Positions 20,104-21,960 of a DNA stretch of 21,960 bases are shown here, one piece after another. The notes beneath the pieces were generated by a model. That model was given only the letters and a program-made list of their open reading frames with translations, had not been told where the DNA came from and did no database searches. Source of the stretch: JAPLJQ01 sp037143735 (GTDB taxonomy: Bacteria; Desulfobacterota; Syntrophia; Syntrophales; UBA2185); NCBI GenBank assembly GCA_037143735.1, contig JBAWYD010000031.1, positions 1-21,960 on the forward strand. The letters are read 5' to 3'. The translations under genes were made by a program, and so were the position numbers. The stretch's first letter is position 1, and each line of letters starts with the position of its first letter.

Positions 20104-21960
20104 TTAAAAACCCCAGAAAAATGCGACACCGCTGTTGGGGAAAACCCACTCATTGTCGCTGATTCGCAGCTTTACGGATTTCCCCTTCTCGCGGGTCACT
20201 TCCGGATAGGGTTGCTTTCCTGAAAAAAAACTAACATCTCTTACGTACTTGAAGTTAATTCCCTCATAATTGAAGGATATGTCCAGACCCCTTGTGGGAT
20301 ATACAAGATAAACGGAAAGGATGTTATTACTTTTCGATTTCTTTGTCAAAATTTCAATTTCCACCCGGGCCGGTCTATTCAATTTTTTCTTAAGCTTATC
20401 CTCACCACACCAGACTTCGTAACCCCTCGCGGTGTTTTCCGTTCTGATTATCGGGATGTCTTCATGATCGATGCGGACACGGTTGACCCTGAAGTCTCTT
20501 TCCATGACGAGGTCCTCCCCCCGATTCAGGAGCCACCGGTATTCACATTGCTTGTCCTCGAAAAAAGCCGCCAGTTGCTCGTCATTCAAGGCACACCCAA
20601 TCATAAAAATTGGATTTTTCAGGGTTTTGATATATTCGATGCGGGTTGTCACTTTAAAATAATCCCCTGTCAACGGGTCCGATAGCACCTCCTGCCTCGG
20701 AAATTCTGAAACACTGATATCGTACCTGAAGTTGGTTCTCAGCTCCAGTTGTCGGTCTTCTTTACCGAAAAGGGTTTCAAACATCTCATAGTAGATGGCA
20801 TCGCCCAGTTCCTCATCCTTTGCCCGGGTTTGAAAGCAATACCGGATGATGTTGTCGATCCGGGAGATGGATTTCTCTTCGTCAGGGATGAAAATTCTCC
20901 TCAACCGGGGTTCCACGGTGTCCGTTTTTCCCTTATGGGAAAATATTCGGGGAGCTCTCTTTCCCAAGGCGCACAAAATTTCATAGCTGATGGTATTCAA
21001 CTTGGCGGCGAGGTCATCCGCAGAAATGCATTCCTGTCCCTGGCGTCCCATCAGGACAACTTCATCTCCGATCTGGCAGTCAGGGATATGTGTGACATCG
21101 AGGGTGCACATGTCCATGGAAACCCGTCCGATCACCGGTGTCCGCCTTCCCCTGATCAGCGCCTCTCCCCGGTTGGAAAGAATGCGCCCATAACCGTCGC
21201 CATATCCGACGGGAATCGTTGCAACCTTCGTCGGTTTGTCCGTGATATATGATCGGCCATAGCCGATGCTGTATCCTTTCGGGAATTCCTTGATCAGAAC
21301 CACCCTTGTTTTGAAGCACATGACGGGGCAGAGACTGGCCTTTGTCTTCGTTTCCGCTGACGGATAGATACCGTATGACATGAGGCCGGGGCGCACCATA
21401 TCGAGATGAAACTCGGAAAAATTCAGGATGGCTCCACTGTTCGCCATGTGTTTCACGGGGATACGGATAGCCTCCCTATCAAGTTTGTCGAGAAGCTCCC
21501 TGAAAAGGGACCACTGCATCCGGTTATAATCCTCCATGACTTCACTGGAGGAGAGGTGGGTGAAGATGCCTTCCAGAGAAAGGTTCGGGAGATCAAGAAT
21601 TTCCCCAATCATCTTAAAGGCCTCGTGATGCATTGTTCCACCCCTGCCCATTCCTGTATCCACCTCGATATGGATGGGCACTCTGAGGTCTGCCTTTTTA
21701 CATTTTTTTTGAAGCTCCCGGGCAAAGTTCAGGTCCGAGACCGACGGGACCAGATTGTATTTAATGATTTCGTTGATTTCTGAGTTAGTCGAAGGACTCA
21801 GGATCAGAATGGGTGCTGTAATGCCGCTGACTCGAAGCTGTACCGCTTCGTCCGCGTTTGCCACTCCCAGCATGGCCGCACCATTCTTCAGGGCGACATT
21901 GGAAATCTCGATTGCCCCATGGCCGTACGCGTCTGCCTTGACCACCTGAAGAATCCTGAC
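20104..21960 (-). CDS. alr: Alanine racemase with an unrecognised C-terminal domain (5' end outside window)
   Basis: The frame is open at the right edge; 618 residues are visible, starting just before the PLP lysine. Numbering from the first visible codon, Lys8 in VVKADAYGHG is the Schiff-base lysine, DTGMGRGG follows near 101-108, HMANSG near 170, Arg190 in DMVRPGLMSYG, and the catalytic tyrosine Tyr224 in SIGYGRSY; VGYGDGY and GRVSMDMCTLDV complete the family. The racemase part ends near residue 340 (ALGKRAPRIF). About 270 more residues follow, whereas most racemases stop near here. The extension begins with a helical region (SISRIDNIIRYCF), continues with beta-rich sequence and ends NEWVFPNSGVAFFWGF; I do not recognise it. 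Glu99 occupies the position of the carbamylated Lys129 of Geobacillus racemase. It supplies D-Ala for the ligases downstream. Confidence 0.9.
   Translation of the reverse strand, partial: VRILQVVKADAYGHGAIEISNVALKNGAAMLGVANADEAVQLRVSGITAPILILSPSTNSEINEIIKYNLVPSVSDLNFARELQKKCKKADLRVPIHIEVDTGMGRGGTMHHEAFKMIGEILDLPNLSLEGIFTHLSSSEVMEDYNRMQWSLFRELLDKLDREAIRIPVKHMANSGAILNFSEFHLDMVRPGLMSYGIYPSAETKTKASLCPVMCFKTRVVLIKEFPKGYSIGYGRSYITDKPTKVATIPVGYGDGYGRILSNRGEALIRGRRTPVIGRVSMDMCTLDVTHIPDCQIGDEVVLMGRQGQECISADDLAAKLNTISYEILCALGKRAPRIFSHKGKTDTVEPRLRRIFIPDEEKSISRIDNIIRYCFQTRAKDEELGDAIYYEMFETLFGKEDRQLELRTNFRYDISVSEFPRQEVLSDPLTGDYFKVTTRIEYIKTLKNPIFMIGCALNDEQLAAFFEDKQCEYRWLLNRGEDLVMERDFRVNRVRIDHEDIPIIRTENTARGYEVWCGEDKLKKKLNRPARVEIEILTKKSKSNNILSVYLVYPTRGLDISFNYEGINFKYVRDVSFFSGKQPYPEVTREKGKSVKLRISDNEWVFPNSGVAFFWGF

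Noticed and set aside
1..21960. CRISPR array, tRNA, rRNA or transposase gene
   Set aside because: No regularly spaced repeats, cloverleaf-like sequences or transposase motifs were found on reading both strands.

Overview
The window reads as a chromosomal segment of an anaerobic deltaproteobacterium (Desulfobacterota, probably near Syntrophus/Smithella). The basis is a selenium-using gene set, an Mla phospholipid transport operon, moderate GC, and hairpin-type intergenic repeats of a kind I associate with that group. The lineage is inferred from gene content, not from a marker gene.

Left edge (1-2414, + strand): the C-terminal end of a small membrane protein, then a secreted TPR protein with a FlgT/LPP20-like N-terminal domain, then a short gap holding an 11-codon ORF.

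Selenium block (2415-10563): on the - strand, read from 9293 down to 2415, the order is a selenium-type LysR regulator, a fused rSAM/selenodomain-associated transferase 1 + transferase 2, a MauE/DoxX membrane protein, an exported rhodanese, an ArsS/selenodomain-type radical SAM protein, a class V cysteine desulfurase/selenocysteine lyase-like enzyme, YedF and a DUF3343 protein. On the + strand, divergent from the regulator, is selD. selD is itself a selenoprotein: its true start is at 9511 and codon 18 is an in-frame UGA (9562-9564) followed by a SECIS-like hairpin. The lysR-selD gap holds a good sigma70-like promoter and a perfect 13-bp inverted repeat. The block is a plausible selenium mobilisation and selenophosphate unit coupled to an unsolved radical-SAM/glycosyltransferase pathway.

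Middle (10604-13360): a DHH phosphoesterase (NrnA-like) and a beta-propeller glutaminyl cyclotransferase on +, then an FmdB zinc ribbon and a small HExxH protein on -. The HExxH gene has a strong promoter with a 15-bp palindrome at its expected transcription start.

Right (13453-21960, all - strand): one tightly packed unit read from the right edge as alanine racemase with an unrecognised C-terminal domain of about 270 residues (5' end outside the window), D-Ala-D-Ala ligase paralogue 2, an outer-membrane beta-barrel protein, ligase paralogue 1, then mlaE-mlaF-mlaD-mlaA-mlaC. Several junctions overlap or nearly touch, so cell-wall D-alanine metabolism and outer-membrane lipid transport look co-transcribed. 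The two ligases differ at active-site positions: paralogue 1 has Cys and Phe where E. coli DdlB has Ser150 and Tyr216, which raises the possibility of a D-Ala-D-lactate-type product. No tRNA, rRNA, CRISPR array or transposase gene was seen, and no gene-free stretch exceeds 300 bases.
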